From contig NZ_MRDM01000031.1 in the NCBI RefSeq assembly GCF_002008165.1, positions 1 through 64,000 on the forward strand: a stretch of DNA of 64,000 bases, in the 5' to 3' direction. Shown in pieces: positions 10,624 to 20,033 of this stretch (positions are counted from its first letter, which is position 1; each line of letters begins with the position of its first letter). This DNA comes from Rhizobium laguerreae (lineage in GTDB: Bacteria; Pseudomonadota; Alphaproteobacteria; Rhizobiales; Rhizobiaceae). The notes under the pieces are model-generated. The model worked only from the letters and a program-made list of their open reading frames with translations, did no database searches and was not told the origin of the DNA. Position numbers and translations under genes: made by a program.

Positions 10624-11561
10624 CGCCCGTTCGCCTTTCTGTCCGCCTTACGGATCAACAGGATGAAGCCTGCCGCGATTACGGCGATGCAGATCAGTGT
10701 CAGGTTGGAGATCGCCGAGGCGCGGCCGATATTGAAGAATTCCAGACCCTGCTTCACCGCATGCAGCATCAGCGTGTTGGTCGCATTGCCTGGCCCGCCG
10801 CCCGTCGTCACATAAACGCTGTCGAAGATGCGGAAAGCATCGATGGTGCGCAGCGTCAGCGCCAGCAGGATCGAAGGCAACATCAGCGGAATGACGATGA
10901 TTCTCAGCCGCTGCAGCGCCGTTGCCCCATCGACTTCCGATGCCTCGAGAATATCACCCGGCAGCGCTTTCAGGCCAGCAAGCAGGATTAGCGCCACCAG
11001 CGGCGTCCATTCCCATATGTCCACGAAAATAAGGGTCGCCAGAGCCGAACTCGGATTGGCAAAAAGCCCACGCGGATCGGAAAGCCCGAACTCGGCGAGG
11101 TAATAGCCGATGAGCCCGTAATCGGCGAGCAGCAGCGCCCGGAAGATCAGTCCGACCACCAGCGGCGTGATCGTCACCGGTATCAGGATCAGCGCCAGGC
11201 AGATCCGGTTAAAGCGGTCATCGCGCCAGAGCGCCAGCGCAATGGCAAAGCCGAGCAGCAGTTCGACAGTCACAGCGCCGACCGTGAAGATGACGGTATT
11301 GACGAAGGCCCCGCGCGTCACCGGGTCGGAGAGAAGGTCGATATAGTTGCCGAGGCCGACGAAATGCGTCCGTGCAGGCTTCAGCAAATTATATTCGTAA
11401 AGGCTGAACCAGATGCCCTGCGCCAGCGGCCAGACGCCGATGACGAGTGCGTAGATGACGGCCGGCAGTGTCATCAGGATGAAGAACAGCCGCCTGCGCT
11501 CCAGATAGGAAACGCTCAAGGCCGGGGAGGGCTTCAGCGCGGAAGTGAAGGATAGGGTCAC
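10620..11561 (-). CDS. sugar ABC importer permease (MalF type)
   Basis: 313 residues with an N-terminal membrane segment (FILMTLPAVIYALVIGVWPL) and further segments, and an EAA-type loop DILEASEVDGATALQRLRI near residue 205. It pairs with the MalG-type subunit. GTG 11561 is used as start. It is separated from the binding-protein gene by about 150 bases that contain two strong hairpins, which is common where binding-protein message is kept in excess over permease message. Confidence 0.9.
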   Translation of the reverse strand: MTLSFTSALKPSPALSVSYLERRRLFFILMTLPAVIYALVIGVWPLAQGIWFSLYEYNLLKPARTHFVGLGNYIDLLSDPVTRGAFVNTVIFTVGAVTVELLLGFAIALALWRDDRFNRICLALILIPVTITPLVVGLIFRALLLADYGLIGYYLAEFGLSDPRGLFANPSSALATLIFVDIWEWTPLVALILLAGLKALPGDILEASEVDGATALQRLRIIVIPLMLPSILLALTLRTIDAFRIFDSVYVTTGGGPGNATNTLMLHAVKQGLEFFNIGRASAISNLTLICIAVIAAGFILLIRKADRKANGR

Positions 11562-11596
11562 GTCATGTCCATCGGGTTCCGGTTCGATGCACGCTA

Positions 11597-11612
11597 CCGG
11601 GATCGAACCCGG
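11597..11612. repeat. hairpin upstream of permease genes
   Basis: Perfect inverted repeat with five-base arms CCGGG/CCCGG and a six-base loop. On the minus strand it resembles a tRNA T-arm, but the loop is six rather than seven bases and no acceptor or anticodon arms are present. It lies between the binding-protein and permease genes. Confidence 0.5.
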
Positions 11613-11668
11613 GGGCTCTCCCGATCATGAGGCTTGCGGCGCATCGGAGCAATGGTCTGGAAACGGCA

Positions 11669-11697
11669 GGGCCGCGACATAGCGGCCCCCGGGGGGG
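11669..11697 (-). terminator. hairpin after binding-protein gene, attenuator-like
   Basis: GGGCCGC and GCGGCCC (11669-11675 and 11682-11688) pair perfectly around a six-base loop, followed by a C5G7 run that can also self-pair. It lies 13 bases beyond the stop of the binding-protein gene. There is no T-run, so partial termination or 3'-end protection of the binding-protein message is more likely than full termination. Confidence 0.5.
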
Positions 11698-11709
11698 ACC
11701 GTTTTGTTC

Positions 11710-12996
11710 TCAGAAGAGCTTTGCCGCGGCTTCCTGAGCGGCGTCGAGCGCCTTCTTGGGATCGGCATTGCCGACCAGCACGTCGTTGACGGCAGTGCCG
11801 AGCAGGTCCTGAATCTCCGGATATTGCGGGATGCGCGGACGATATTCGCCATCGCCATGCTCGAAGGTTTCGGCGATGACGGGCAGGAAGGGGAACTTCT
11901 TCAGCAGATCGGGATCGGTCATCTCGCTCTTGCGCAGGAAGCTGCCTGCGCCCATCATGTTGAATTCCTTGTGCACCGGCGGACTGACCAGCCACTTGAT
12001 GAAGGCCCAAGCGGCTTCCTTCTGCGTGTCCTTGATGCCGGCGTTGATCGCCATGCCCCAGCCTCCGATCCCATAGACCTTCGGCAGACCGGCGCCGCGA
12101 GGCGCCGTCGTGATCGCCACCTTGTCGACGATCTTGGAAATCGAAGGATCATAATAGCCGGGCGCACCGACCGACCATGTCTGCATGGTCGCGGCAATAC
12201 CCTGGCGGAAGCTTTCCTCGCGTCCGCCCCAGTCATAATTAACGGCGCCGGGAGGTGCCGCTTTCATGAAGAGGTCCTTATAGACGATCAGGCTCTTGAT
12301 ATTGGCTTCGGAATTCAGCGCCGGCTTGCCGTCGGAGCCGAGGATCGAACCGCCCATCTCGGTATTGTACTGCATCCAATCCTGGGCGACCGCCGGGCCC
12401 TTCTGGCCGTTGGCGACGAAGCCGTAGATCTTCTTGCTGGGGTCGGTCAGTTTGTAGGCGGCCTCGACCATTTCCTCCATCGTCGTCGGCGCCTTCAGGC
12501 CGGCGGCGTCGAAGAGATCCTTGCGATAGGCAAGCACGTTTGCATAACCGGCAAAGGGAAAGGCGACCTGCTTGTCTCCCCAGTGGCCAAGCGCGTTGAG
12601 AAGCGTCGGATAGATGTCGTCGAGCTTCAGTTCGGCGGCGTCGCGCTTCATCCACTCGGTGAGATCGACGGTGTATTTGTTTTCGGCATATTGGCCCGCC
12701 CAGACGATATCCATCGTCACCAGGTCGTAGCCGCCGGTGCCGCCGACGAAATCGGTCGTGGTCTTGGTCAGCAGCGAGCCGTAGTCGAGAATGTCGACCT
12801 TGACGGTGGCGCCCGTCTCCTCGGTGAACTTAGGGGCGATGGCAGCCAGAACAGCGGCGAACTGGTCGTTCTGCGAGGCAAGCGTAAGCGTGATGCCCTC
12901 GTATTTCTTGTCGGCGCCGATGGCGGAGCCCACAAATGCGACCGAGACGAGGCCCGCGATCGCCAATTTCCGTGTGAGACTGTTGAGCGATTTCAT
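11710..12996 (-). CDS. sugar ABC importer substrate-binding protein
   Basis: 428-residue periplasmic binding protein of the CUT1 (SBP_bac_1) family with a Sec signal peptide: MKSLNSLTRKLAIAGLVSVA then a cleavage site near AIGA-DKK. Mature part starts YEGITLTLASQNDQFAAVLA and contains GGYDLVTMDIVWAGQYAE, typical of this family. It delivers an unknown sugar or polyol to the MalF/MalG/MalK-type subunits. ATG 12996 is chosen because GGGGAG precedes it by six bases and because the signal peptide begins there. Confidence 0.92.
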   Translation of the reverse strand: MKSLNSLTRKLAIAGLVSVAFVGSAIGADKKYEGITLTLASQNDQFAAVLAAIAPKFTEETGATVKVDILDYGSLLTKTTTDFVGGTGGYDLVTMDIVWAGQYAENKYTVDLTEWMKRDAAELKLDDIYPTLLNALGHWGDKQVAFPFAGYANVLAYRKDLFDAAGLKAPTTMEEMVEAAYKLTDPSKKIYGFVANGQKGPAVAQDWMQYNTEMGGSILGSDGKPALNSEANIKSLIVYKDLFMKAAPPGAVNYDWGGREESFRQGIAATMQTWSVGAPGYYDPSISKIVDKVAITTAPRGAGLPKVYGIGGWGMAINAGIKDTQKEAAWAFIKWLVSPPVHKEFNMMGAGSFLRKSEMTDPDLLKKFPFLPVIAETFEHGDGEYRPRIPQYPEIQDLLGTAVNDVLVGNADPKKALDAAQEAAAKLF

Positions 12997-13027
12997 GTTT
13001 GCTCCCCTTTTTTGATTGGCTTGAGGC

Positions 13028-13065
13028 ACTATACATCAAACAAAATCGCACTCAAGCGCACTTGA
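13028..13065 (-). promoter_or_regulatory. promoter and operator of sugar importer operon
   Basis: On the minus strand TTGAGT (13050-13055) and TATAGT (13028-13033) are separated by 16 bases and read towards the binding-protein gene. The inverted repeat TCAAG-N4-CTTGA (13052-13065) overlaps the -35, the position of a repressor operator. The DeoR-type regulator encoded at 6796-7647 is a candidate ligand-responsive repressor; this link is inference. Confidence 0.5.
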
Positions 13066-13214
13066 CAAAAAACCACAAACATTAAAAATCACAAATTAGA
13101 ACATATTCGCGCATAAATGTCCATATTTTGTGCGCGTTGCATAAAAAATAGCAGGAAGTTGATCATTCCCTGCGCGTCTATACTGTCCTGTCCAACGCGG
13201 CGAGCTGCACATTC

Positions 13215-14666
13215 ATGAAGACCACACCGGATGAGCGCCTGAGAGAGTTGGAACGCCGCGCCCATGATGAAATGGCGCGCATTGAGGCGCTCTGTGCCGG
13301 CTGGCCGACGCTGGGCGATGAAGACCGCGACGACCTGCATTCCGTTGTGATCTGCGGCGCTGGCCTCTCCGGTCTGTCGATCGCCTTCGCCTTGAAGCGG
13401 CGCGGTATCAGGTCCGTTCATGTGATCGATCAGAGCGAGGAGGGCCGCGAAGGCCCCTGGATCACCTGCGCCCGCATGCAGACCCTGCGTTCGCCGAAAT
13501 ATCTCTCAGGCCCGGATCTCGGCATCCCGAGCTTGACGCTGCGTTCCTGGTACGAGGCGCTGAATGGCGCCGACGCCTGGGAAGCGCTCGACAAGATCGG
13601 CCGCGAGGATTGGATGGCCTATCTCATCTGGTTTCGAAGGACCGTCGGCATCGACGTCGAAAACGACACGACGCTTTCCTCGATCAATCAGGCGGAAGGC
13701 GGACTTGCTCTCACGCTGTCAAAGGGTGACGGCACCAGCCGCACGGTCACCTGCCGCCAGCTGGTGATGGCGACCGGCATCGACGGCTGCGGCGGCCCGC
13801 GCATACCCACAATGGTCAAGGCGCTGCCGAAATCCATCTGGACGCACAGCAATGAGCCGATACCGATCGATTTCCTCAAGGGCAGGGATGTCGCGATCCT
13901 TGGCGGCGGCACGTCGAGCTTCGACTGGGCGGTGGCGGCTCTCGAAACCGGCGCCCGAGAGGTGACGATGTTTGCGCGGAGCACCGAGATGCCGCGCACC
14001 GAGGTTCTCGCCTGGACAAATTTCCCCGGCTTTCTCGGCCATTTCGCCGACCTGCCGGATCTGGAGCGCTGGCGGTTCGCCCACCTCTACTTCAATTTCA
14101 AGGTGCCGCCGACCCAGGAGCAATATGACCGGGCCCGCCGCCACCCCGGTTTCACCATGCAGCTCGGCTGTGGCGTCTGCGAATTCTCGATGGACGGCGG
14201 CAGGATCAGGCTGGCGACCGCAAATGGTAACCACTATGCCGATCATCTCCTGCTCGGCACCGGTTACGAGATCAATTTCGCGCTCAGGCCCGAGCTTACC
14301 GGCCTCGTCGACACCGCAGCGGTTTGGAAGGACCGTTTCGAGCCGCCGCAGGGGGAGGAGAACGCCATGCTTGCCGACTATCCCTATCTCGGGCCCGGTT
14401 TCGAACTCACGCCCAGGTATGCCGAAGCCGGCTGGGTCTCGCGCATCCATATGTTCAATGCCGGCGCGCTGGCGAGCCTTGGCCCGATCAGCAATGGCGT
14501 CACCGGTCTCAAATACGGCGTGCCACGCATCGTCAGCGCCTTGGTGAAAGCGCTGTTCATCGAGGACTCCAGCCGGTATCTTGAGGCATTGGCCGCCTAT
14601 GACGAACCGCATTTCGATCCTGGCATAGACGAGGACGTCACGACATCAAGGGAGGTTTTGGCATGA
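13215..14666 (+). CDS. FAD/NAD(P)-dependent monooxygenase-like protein
   Basis: 483 residues with two dinucleotide-binding folds: VVICGAGLSGLSIAFALKRR near residue 43 for FAD and RDVAILGGGTSSFDWAVAAL near residue 225 for NAD(P)H. This arrangement fits flavin monooxygenases of the Baeyer-Villiger/N-hydroxylating type. The roughly 40-residue acidic N-terminal extension before the FAD fold is unusual. It begins a five-gene block with a questin-oxidase-like protein and three amidohydrolases, so oxidation of an N-heterocycle is a reasonable inference. ATG 13215 starts soon after an AT-rich promoter-like stretch at 13070-13190. Confidence 0.8.
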   Translation: MKTTPDERLRELERRAHDEMARIEALCAGWPTLGDEDRDDLHSVVICGAGLSGLSIAFALKRRGIRSVHVIDQSEEGREGPWITCARMQTLRSPKYLSGPDLGIPSLTLRSWYEALNGADAWEALDKIGREDWMAYLIWFRRTVGIDVENDTTLSSINQAEGGLALTLSKGDGTSRTVTCRQLVMATGIDGCGGPRIPTMVKALPKSIWTHSNEPIPIDFLKGRDVAILGGGTSSFDWAVAALETGAREVTMFARSTEMPRTEVLAWTNFPGFLGHFADLPDLERWRFAHLYFNFKVPPTQEQYDRARRHPGFTMQLGCGVCEFSMDGGRIRLATANGNHYADHLLLGTGYEINFALRPELTGLVDTAAVWKDRFEPPQGEENAMLADYPYLGPGFELTPRYAEAGWVSRIHMFNAGALASLGPISNGVTGLKYGVPRIVSALVKALFIEDSSRYLEALAAYDEPHFDPGIDEDVTTSREVLA

Positions 14667-15700
14667 GACAGGCTGCCGCCGTTCAATTTTCGGGATTGGA
14701 GGCCGTCCTTTTGCGGGCACGCGAGGATAGCGTCGAATTTCCCTATCTGTTGGCCAACCACGTTCCGATGGTGCTGATCGCGCTCGACCGCCTCGGCGCC
14801 TCGGCGGAGCGGTTGGAACAATGGTACGAGCAGTATCGCGAGAGCCATGCACTTCCGCTGATGCCGCCGCCGGTTGCCCCGATTATCAGGGCGGCCTGGG
14901 CCGAGGCGCTTGGCGATCGTACGCGCGAGGCGGATTACCGTGCCTTCTTCATCGCCGAAACCCGCCGGCTCGGCATCGATGCCGTCATCCGTACCTATCT
15001 GCCCGCCATGGTGAACGGCCTTGCCGGCAGCGCCACGCATCCGCTGATGCGCCTTGCCTATGGTGTGCTCAAGAGGGACGACCAGGAGGTTGGCACTGCG
15101 CTCGGCTATTGGGCGGCCTGCTATCTGCCGCTGCCATCCGCGACCGGTGCCGTGCCCGATACGGATGATCCGGGGAGCGTGCTTGCCGATGTCGGCAATA
15201 TTGAAGGCATCCGCGATTATGAGCCAGAAACCGATCTGCTCTGGCATAATATCCGCGCCGTCGCAGCACTTCCGGGCTTCCGCCCTGTCATCGACCGCCT
15301 GGCTTTCAGCCCCGATACCCCGCGCCGTATGGCCGCGACCTCGCTTGCCCTCTTCGCCGGAACCATGGATTTCTCCGCACTCCATTCCGTCACCGGCATG
15401 CACTGGCTGCGCCTCGTCTCTCCGCACCTCGAAAACGCCGAGCCTTTCTACCGCGCCTTCTGGCAGGTGATCGCCTCGCTGGTGCCGAAGATCGGTTTTC
15501 CGGCGCTCCCCACCACTGAGACGCTGGAAGAAATGCGCAGACGACAGGCGCCCGCCTGGGCGGAGATTAAGCGCGCCGCGATTGCTTCGGACGATGAACA
15601 CGATGTCAGCCTGGTTTTTTCCGCCCTGCAGGAAGAAGAGGTATGGAAGGATCCGCTCTATCGCGTCGTCGCGGCGCGCCGGGTCGGGCTGATTGCATAG
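14663..15700 (+). CDS. questin oxidase-like (DUF4243) protein
   Basis: 345 residues, overlapping the monooxygenase stop by four bases (ATGA). The N-terminal ANHVPMVLIALDRLGASAER and the internal THPLMRLAYGVL match the pattern of the questin oxidase family, in which fungal members open an anthraquinone ring by Baeyer-Villiger-type oxidation. Bacterial members have no established reaction. It is probably coupled to the flavoprotein encoded just upstream. Assignment is from remembered family pattern, so moderate confidence. Confidence 0.6.
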   Translation: MRQAAAVQFSGLEAVLLRAREDSVEFPYLLANHVPMVLIALDRLGASAERLEQWYEQYRESHALPLMPPPVAPIIRAAWAEALGDRTREADYRAFFIAETRRLGIDAVIRTYLPAMVNGLAGSATHPLMRLAYGVLKRDDQEVGTALGYWAACYLPLPSATGAVPDTDDPGSVLADVGNIEGIRDYEPETDLLWHNIRAVAALPGFRPVIDRLAFSPDTPRRMAATSLALFAGTMDFSALHSVTGMHWLRLVSPHLENAEPFYRAFWQVIASLVPKIGFPALPTTETLEEMRRRQAPAWAEIKRAAIASDDEHDVSLVFSALQEEEVWKDPLYRVVAARRVGLIA

Positions 15701-15718
15701 CGGATGATGGAAGAATTA

Positions 15719-16915
15719 ATGACGCCGAGCCTCGTAGTCGAAAACGCCAGGACAGAAGCCGGCGAGATCGTCTCGATTATTCTGAACAATGACCGGATCG
15801 CCTCGATCGGCCCGAATGCGGCCGCCGGCATCGACCCCGCAGTGCCGCGTTTCGATGCTGCCGGCGGCCTTCTCTGCCTTCCCTTCGTCGACGGCCATAT
15901 TCATCTCGACAAGACGCTGATTGGCTTGCCATTCATACCGCATATTCCGGGCGATACGGTCGCCAAGCGCATCGGGGCGGAAAAATCCCTGCGGCGCACG
16001 GTGGCGCTGCCGATCGAAGCCCGCGGCGGCGCCCTGCTGGAGAAGCTCGCAGCCTACGGCACACTTTCCGTTCGCAGCCACGTCGACATCGATACCGAAG
16101 TCGGCCTGAAAGGCCTCGAGGCCGTGCTCTCGCTGAAGCAGAGCCATGGTCATCTCGTCGATATCCAGACCGTTGCCTTCCCGCAATCCGGCGTGTTGCG
16201 CAATCCCGGCACGGCCGAGCTGCTCGATGCTGCCATCGCCGCCGGCGCCGATCTCGTCGGCGGCCTCGATCCCGCCGGCATCGACAACGATGTGACCGGC
16301 CATCTCGATGCGATCTTTTCCGTCGCCGGCAAATACGGCGTCGGGCTCGATATCCATCTGCATGATGGCGGTGCACTCGGCGCCTTCGAACTTCGCCAGA
16401 TCGCCGATCGCACGGCAGCACTCGGCCTCGAAGGCAAGGTGGTCGTCAGCCACGCTTTCTGCCTCGGCGAGTTGGACGATGCCGAATTCGGCCGCACTGC
16501 CGCCGCACTCGCCAGATCGGGCGTGGCGATCATGACCAGTGCGCCAGGAGCCGTGCCGATGCCACCAGTCAAGCGGCTTGCCGCCGCCGGCGTCCGGCTC
16601 TTCTGCGCCAACGACAATATCCGCGACGCCTGGTCGCCTTTCGGCAATGGCGACATGCTGGAGCGTGTCGGCATCCTTTGCGATCGCCAGGATTTCCGTT
16701 CGGATGAGGATCTGGCAGCAGCCTTCCGCCTGGCGACGCAGGCGCCGGCCGAAATCCTCGGCCATCCCGTCGAGGCGCTTCAGGCCGGTTCGCGTGCCGA
16801 TTTTGTCATCCTGCCTGCCGCGTCGCTGGCAGAAGCCGTCGCTGCCCGTCCCCTCGATCGCATCGTGTTTCGCGGCGGCACCATTATCGCCCGCGGGGGC
16901 CGGCTCGTCGTCTGA
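15719..16915 (+). CDS. amidohydrolase, cytosine deaminase-like
   Basis: About 398 residues. Metal-binding and catalytic motifs of the cytosine deaminase branch are visible: VDGHIHLDK near residue 60, DIHLHDGG near residue 212, VVSHAFCLG near residue 240 and CANDNIRDAWSPFGNGDML near residue 297. It should deaminate or hydrolyse an amino-substituted ring compound. ATG 15719 has GGAAG five bases upstream; ATG 15704 and 15707 are in frame alternatives. It follows the DUF4243 gene closely and shares its direction. Confidence 0.85.
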   Translation: MTPSLVVENARTEAGEIVSIILNNDRIASIGPNAAAGIDPAVPRFDAAGGLLCLPFVDGHIHLDKTLIGLPFIPHIPGDTVAKRIGAEKSLRRTVALPIEARGGALLEKLAAYGTLSVRSHVDIDTEVGLKGLEAVLSLKQSHGHLVDIQTVAFPQSGVLRNPGTAELLDAAIAAGADLVGGLDPAGIDNDVTGHLDAIFSVAGKYGVGLDIHLHDGGALGAFELRQIADRTAALGLEGKVVVSHAFCLGELDDAEFGRTAAALARSGVAIMTSAPGAVPMPPVKRLAAAGVRLFCANDNIRDAWSPFGNGDMLERVGILCDRQDFRSDEDLAAAFRLATQAPAEILGHPVEALQAGSRADFVILPAASLAEAVAARPLDRIVFRGGTIIARGGRLVV

Positions 16916-16952
16916 TTTTTACATCAATGTATGGCGCATGGGAGCACCGCAG

Positions 16953-18302
16953 ATGAAGGGCCGACTTTGGATCCAATCGCCGCTCGCCATCATGGCAGAA
17001 GGCGCCGAAGGGGGCATCGTCATCGAGAATGGCCGCATCGTCGAACTTGTCGCGGCTGGACGGCAGCCTTCGACCCCCGTCGATGCACGCTTCGACGCCG
17101 GCCGGCATGTCGTCATTCCCGGTCTCGTCAACACCCATCACCATATGTTCCAGACGCTGACGCGCGCCCATCCGGCCGCGATCAACAGGTCGCTCTGGCC
17201 ATGGATCCGCGCGCTCTATCCGATCTGGGCAAGATACATGACGCCCGAAGCCTTCCGTCTTGCCGTCCGTCTCGCGCTGACCGAGCTCCTCCTCTCCGGC
17301 TGCACCACCACCTCCGACCACCACTATCTCTATGCCGCCGGTCTCGAAGACGCGATGGATGTCGAAGCCGAGGAGGCGGCTCGCCTCGGCATGCGCATCA
17401 CGCTGACGCGGGGCAGTCTCAATATCAAGGACCAGCAGGGCGTGATTTCGCCCGCCAATGTCGTGCAGGATGACGACGTGATCCTTGCCGACAGCGAGCG
17501 TGTGCTCCGGCGCTATCATGACCGATCCGAAGGGGCGATGACGCAGGTGGCGCTTGCGCCCTGCGCGCCCTTCGACGTCACGCTGGAACTGATGCGCGAA
17601 ACGGCGGCGCTGGCGGAACGCTACGATTGCCGTCTTCATACCCATCTGGTCGAGACCAGGGCGGAAGCAGAATTCTGCCGCAGCAAATTCGCCTGCACGC
17701 CGGTAGAATATCTCGACCGCTGCAACTGGCTGGGTGCCCGCACTTGGCTCGCCCACGGCATTCATTTCGACGATGCCGAGATCGTCGAACTCGGCCGGCA
17801 CGGCGTCGGCATCTGCCATTGCCCGACCTCCAACATGGTGCTTGCATCAGGCATGTGCCGCACCTGCGAGCTGGAAGCCGCAGGAGTGCCAGTCGGCCTT
17901 GGCGTCGATGGCTCGGCTTCCAATGACAATTCCAACCTGATGGAAAGCGTACGTCATGCCCTGATGCTGAACCGCCTGACCTATGGCGCCGAAGCCGTTA
18001 CCCATCTCGACGCGCTGCGTTGGGGAACCGCTGGCTCGGCAAGGCTGCTCGGTCGCGACGACATCGGGATCATCGCGCTGGGCCGCGAGGCAGATCTGGC
18101 CTTCTACAAGCTCGACGAATTGCGTTTCTCCGGTGCCGGCGATCCGCTGGCAGCCCTCGTGCTCTGCGGCGCCACCACGGCTGATCGCGTCATGACCGCA
18201 GGCGAATGGCGCGTCACCGACGGCATGCCGAAGGGTGTCGATATCGAGGCGCTGATTGCCGATCACAACCGCGTCGCCCGCAATTTTCTTCTGTCGGTCT
18301 GA
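16953..18302 (+). CDS. 8-oxoguanine deaminase-like amidohydrolase
   Basis: 449 residues of the ATZ/TRZ amidohydrolase family. VNTHHHMFQTLTR near residue 62 supplies two metal histidines, LAPCAPFDVT, LHTHLVET and LAHGIHFDD give further ligands, and GLGVDGSASNDNSNLMES carries the catalytic aspartate. The TTTSDHHYLYAAGLED block is characteristic of 8-oxoguanine deaminase and AtzB-like enzymes. ATG 16953 has GGGAG eight bases upstream. It lies between two cytosine-deaminase-like genes and has a paralogue at 50613-51992 with the same motif set. Confidence 0.85.
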   Translation: MKGRLWIQSPLAIMAEGAEGGIVIENGRIVELVAAGRQPSTPVDARFDAGRHVVIPGLVNTHHHMFQTLTRAHPAAINRSLWPWIRALYPIWARYMTPEAFRLAVRLALTELLLSGCTTTSDHHYLYAAGLEDAMDVEAEEAARLGMRITLTRGSLNIKDQQGVISPANVVQDDDVILADSERVLRRYHDRSEGAMTQVALAPCAPFDVTLELMRETAALAERYDCRLHTHLVETRAEAEFCRSKFACTPVEYLDRCNWLGARTWLAHGIHFDDAEIVELGRHGVGICHCPTSNMVLASGMCRTCELEAAGVPVGLGVDGSASNDNSNLMESVRHALMLNRLTYGAEAVTHLDALRWGTAGSARLLGRDDIGIIALGREADLAFYKLDELRFSGAGDPLAALVLCGATTADRVMTAGEWRVTDGMPKGVDIEALIADHNRVARNFLLSV

Positions 18303-18311
18303 GGAGGCCCC

Positions 18312-19544
18312 ATGGCGATCGATTTCGTCATCCGCAATGCCCGTATGGCCGGCTTGACCGAGCCGACCGACATCGCATTCGAGGCAGGCCGCGTTGCGGC
18401 AATCGCACCTCGCTTCGTCTGCGACGCGCCGCACCATGATGCCGGAGGGAAATTCGCCTGCGCCGGCCTGATCGAGACCCATATCCACCTCGACAAGGCC
18501 GGCATCATCAGCCGCTGCAATCTCTGCACCGGGACACTCGCGGAGGCAGTCAGCGAGACCTCGAGGGCCAAGGCGGCCTTCACCGAAGAAGATGTCTATG
18601 CCCGCGCTGCCGCGGTCATCGAAAAGGCGATCGTCAACGGCACCACCCACCTGCGCACCTTCGTTGAGATCGACCCGCGCGCCGGCTTCCGCTCCTTTGA
18701 GGCGATCAGAAAATTGAAGGCCGACTATACCAGCCTCATCGACATCGAAATCTGCGCATTCGCGCAGGAAGGTCTGACGAACGATCCCGGCACGGAGGGC
18801 ATGCTCGAACAGGCGCTGAAGGCGGGGGCCGATCTGGTGGGGGGTTGCCCCTATACCGATCCGGAGCCTGCCGAACACATCCGCCGCATCTTCGATCTCG
18901 CCGTGCGCCACGACGTCGCCGTCGATTTCCATCTCGATTTCGACCTCGACCCCGCAGGCTCGAATCTCCCTGTCGTCATCGCCGAGACCGTCGCGCGCCG
19001 GTACCAAGGGCGCGTCTCGGTCGGCCATGTCACCAAGCTCTCTGCTTTGCCGCCGGAAGAACTGGAGCCGATCGGCCGCCGTCTCGCCGAGGCCGGCATC
19101 GCATTGACCGTCCTACCGGCCACCGATCTCTTCCTGACCGGTCGGAGTTCGACCCATCTCGTCCCGCGCGGCGTGACACCCGCTCACCGGTTGGCAGGGC
19201 TCGGCGTCGTCACGACCATCTCCACCAACAATGTCCTGAATCCGTTCACGCCCTTCGGCGACGTCAACCTGATGCGCATGGCCAATCTCTACGCCAACGT
19301 CGCCCAGATCGGCACCGCCGATGGCTTCGACTGTGTCTTCGCCATGATCACGACACAGGCTGCCACCCTCCTGGGAAGAAAGGCTTACGGCATTGCGATC
19401 GGCAGCGCGGCAGATATCGTCCTCTTCGACGCCCCCTCGGCTGCCGATGCCGTCGCGACAATCGCGCCGGCGAGCGCCGGGTGGAAAAATGGTCGCCGGA
19501 GCTTCCTTCGCCCGCGGCCACGGCTTTTCCTGGACCCAGGCTAG
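18312..19544 (+). CDS. amidohydrolase, cytosine deaminase-like
   Basis: 410 residues, cytosine-deaminase branch. LIETHIHLDKAGI near residue 55, DFHLDFDLD near residue 205 and SVGHVTKLSA near residue 237 are the metal-site blocks. In the position where the relatives have an aspartate (DN), this one reads STNNVLNPFTPFGDVNLMRM, so catalysis may differ. It ends the block of five co-directional genes and starts nine bases after the previous stop. Confidence 0.82.
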   Translation: MAIDFVIRNARMAGLTEPTDIAFEAGRVAAIAPRFVCDAPHHDAGGKFACAGLIETHIHLDKAGIISRCNLCTGTLAEAVSETSRAKAAFTEEDVYARAAAVIEKAIVNGTTHLRTFVEIDPRAGFRSFEAIRKLKADYTSLIDIEICAFAQEGLTNDPGTEGMLEQALKAGADLVGGCPYTDPEPAEHIRRIFDLAVRHDVAVDFHLDFDLDPAGSNLPVVIAETVARRYQGRVSVGHVTKLSALPPEELEPIGRRLAEAGIALTVLPATDLFLTGRSSTHLVPRGVTPAHRLAGLGVVTTISTNNVLNPFTPFGDVNLMRMANLYANVAQIGTADGFDCVFAMITTQAATLLGRKAYGIAIGSAADIVLFDAPSAADAVATIAPASAGWKNGRRSFLRPRPRLFLDPG

Positions 19545-20033
19545 GCACCACATACGCTTTGCGCTAGGCGGGCAGTCTCCTCCAGCAGCCGTCGAGACCT
19601 GCCTGCAACTTCCGCAGATTGATTGGGCCCTATCGGCAGCGGTCCGGCGGTTGATGCATTCCTTAATGTCGCCTTTCCAGTAGGGCCGGCCGCCCTCATC
19701 CCAACGAGCGATGGCGCCGACCAATGCGACCGTGCCCGACCTCGAAGCGATTGCTGATCAAATGCATGGTCGTCGGTTCAGATCCCCTCAACTGCCCGGA
19801 CCTCGAATGACGAGCTCTGAATCCTGCTTCCATCAAGAGCTGCAACATCTCTGCTTTCTCTCCGCAGCGGACATTAGGCACATATTGATTATACGCTGCT
19901 GGCGGACGCTTATCTCAGGCATGGTTCATATCGCGCCGCTCTCGAACAAGCCTTCCAACAAGGCTCCGCTGAACCTCTCTTATTCTGGGCACAGTCCAAA
20001 GGCGGAAAGATATGGTGCCGCCGCGCGCTGGCT
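19545..20033. other. intergenic, no gene recognised
   Basis: Nearly 490 bases between convergent genes. Several short open frames exist on both strands but none shows a recognisable domain, ribosome site and normal composition together. I see no repeat, RNA gene or clear terminator here. Confidence 0.5.

Noticed and set aside
11581..11620. T-arm-like sequence suggesting a tRNA gene or integration site between importer genes
   Set aside because: The loop is six bases, there is no acceptor, D or anticodon arm around it, and its position between binding-protein and permease genes fits an mRNA hairpin.
16539..16952. Extension of the 8-oxoguanine deaminase-like gene upstream into a much longer protein
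   Set aside because: That frame is the shadow of the preceding amidohydrolase; the true start is supported by GGGAG before ATG 16953.
19545..20033. Open frames suggesting a small gene between convergent operons
   Set aside because: No frame has a ribosome site, recognised domain and normal composition together.
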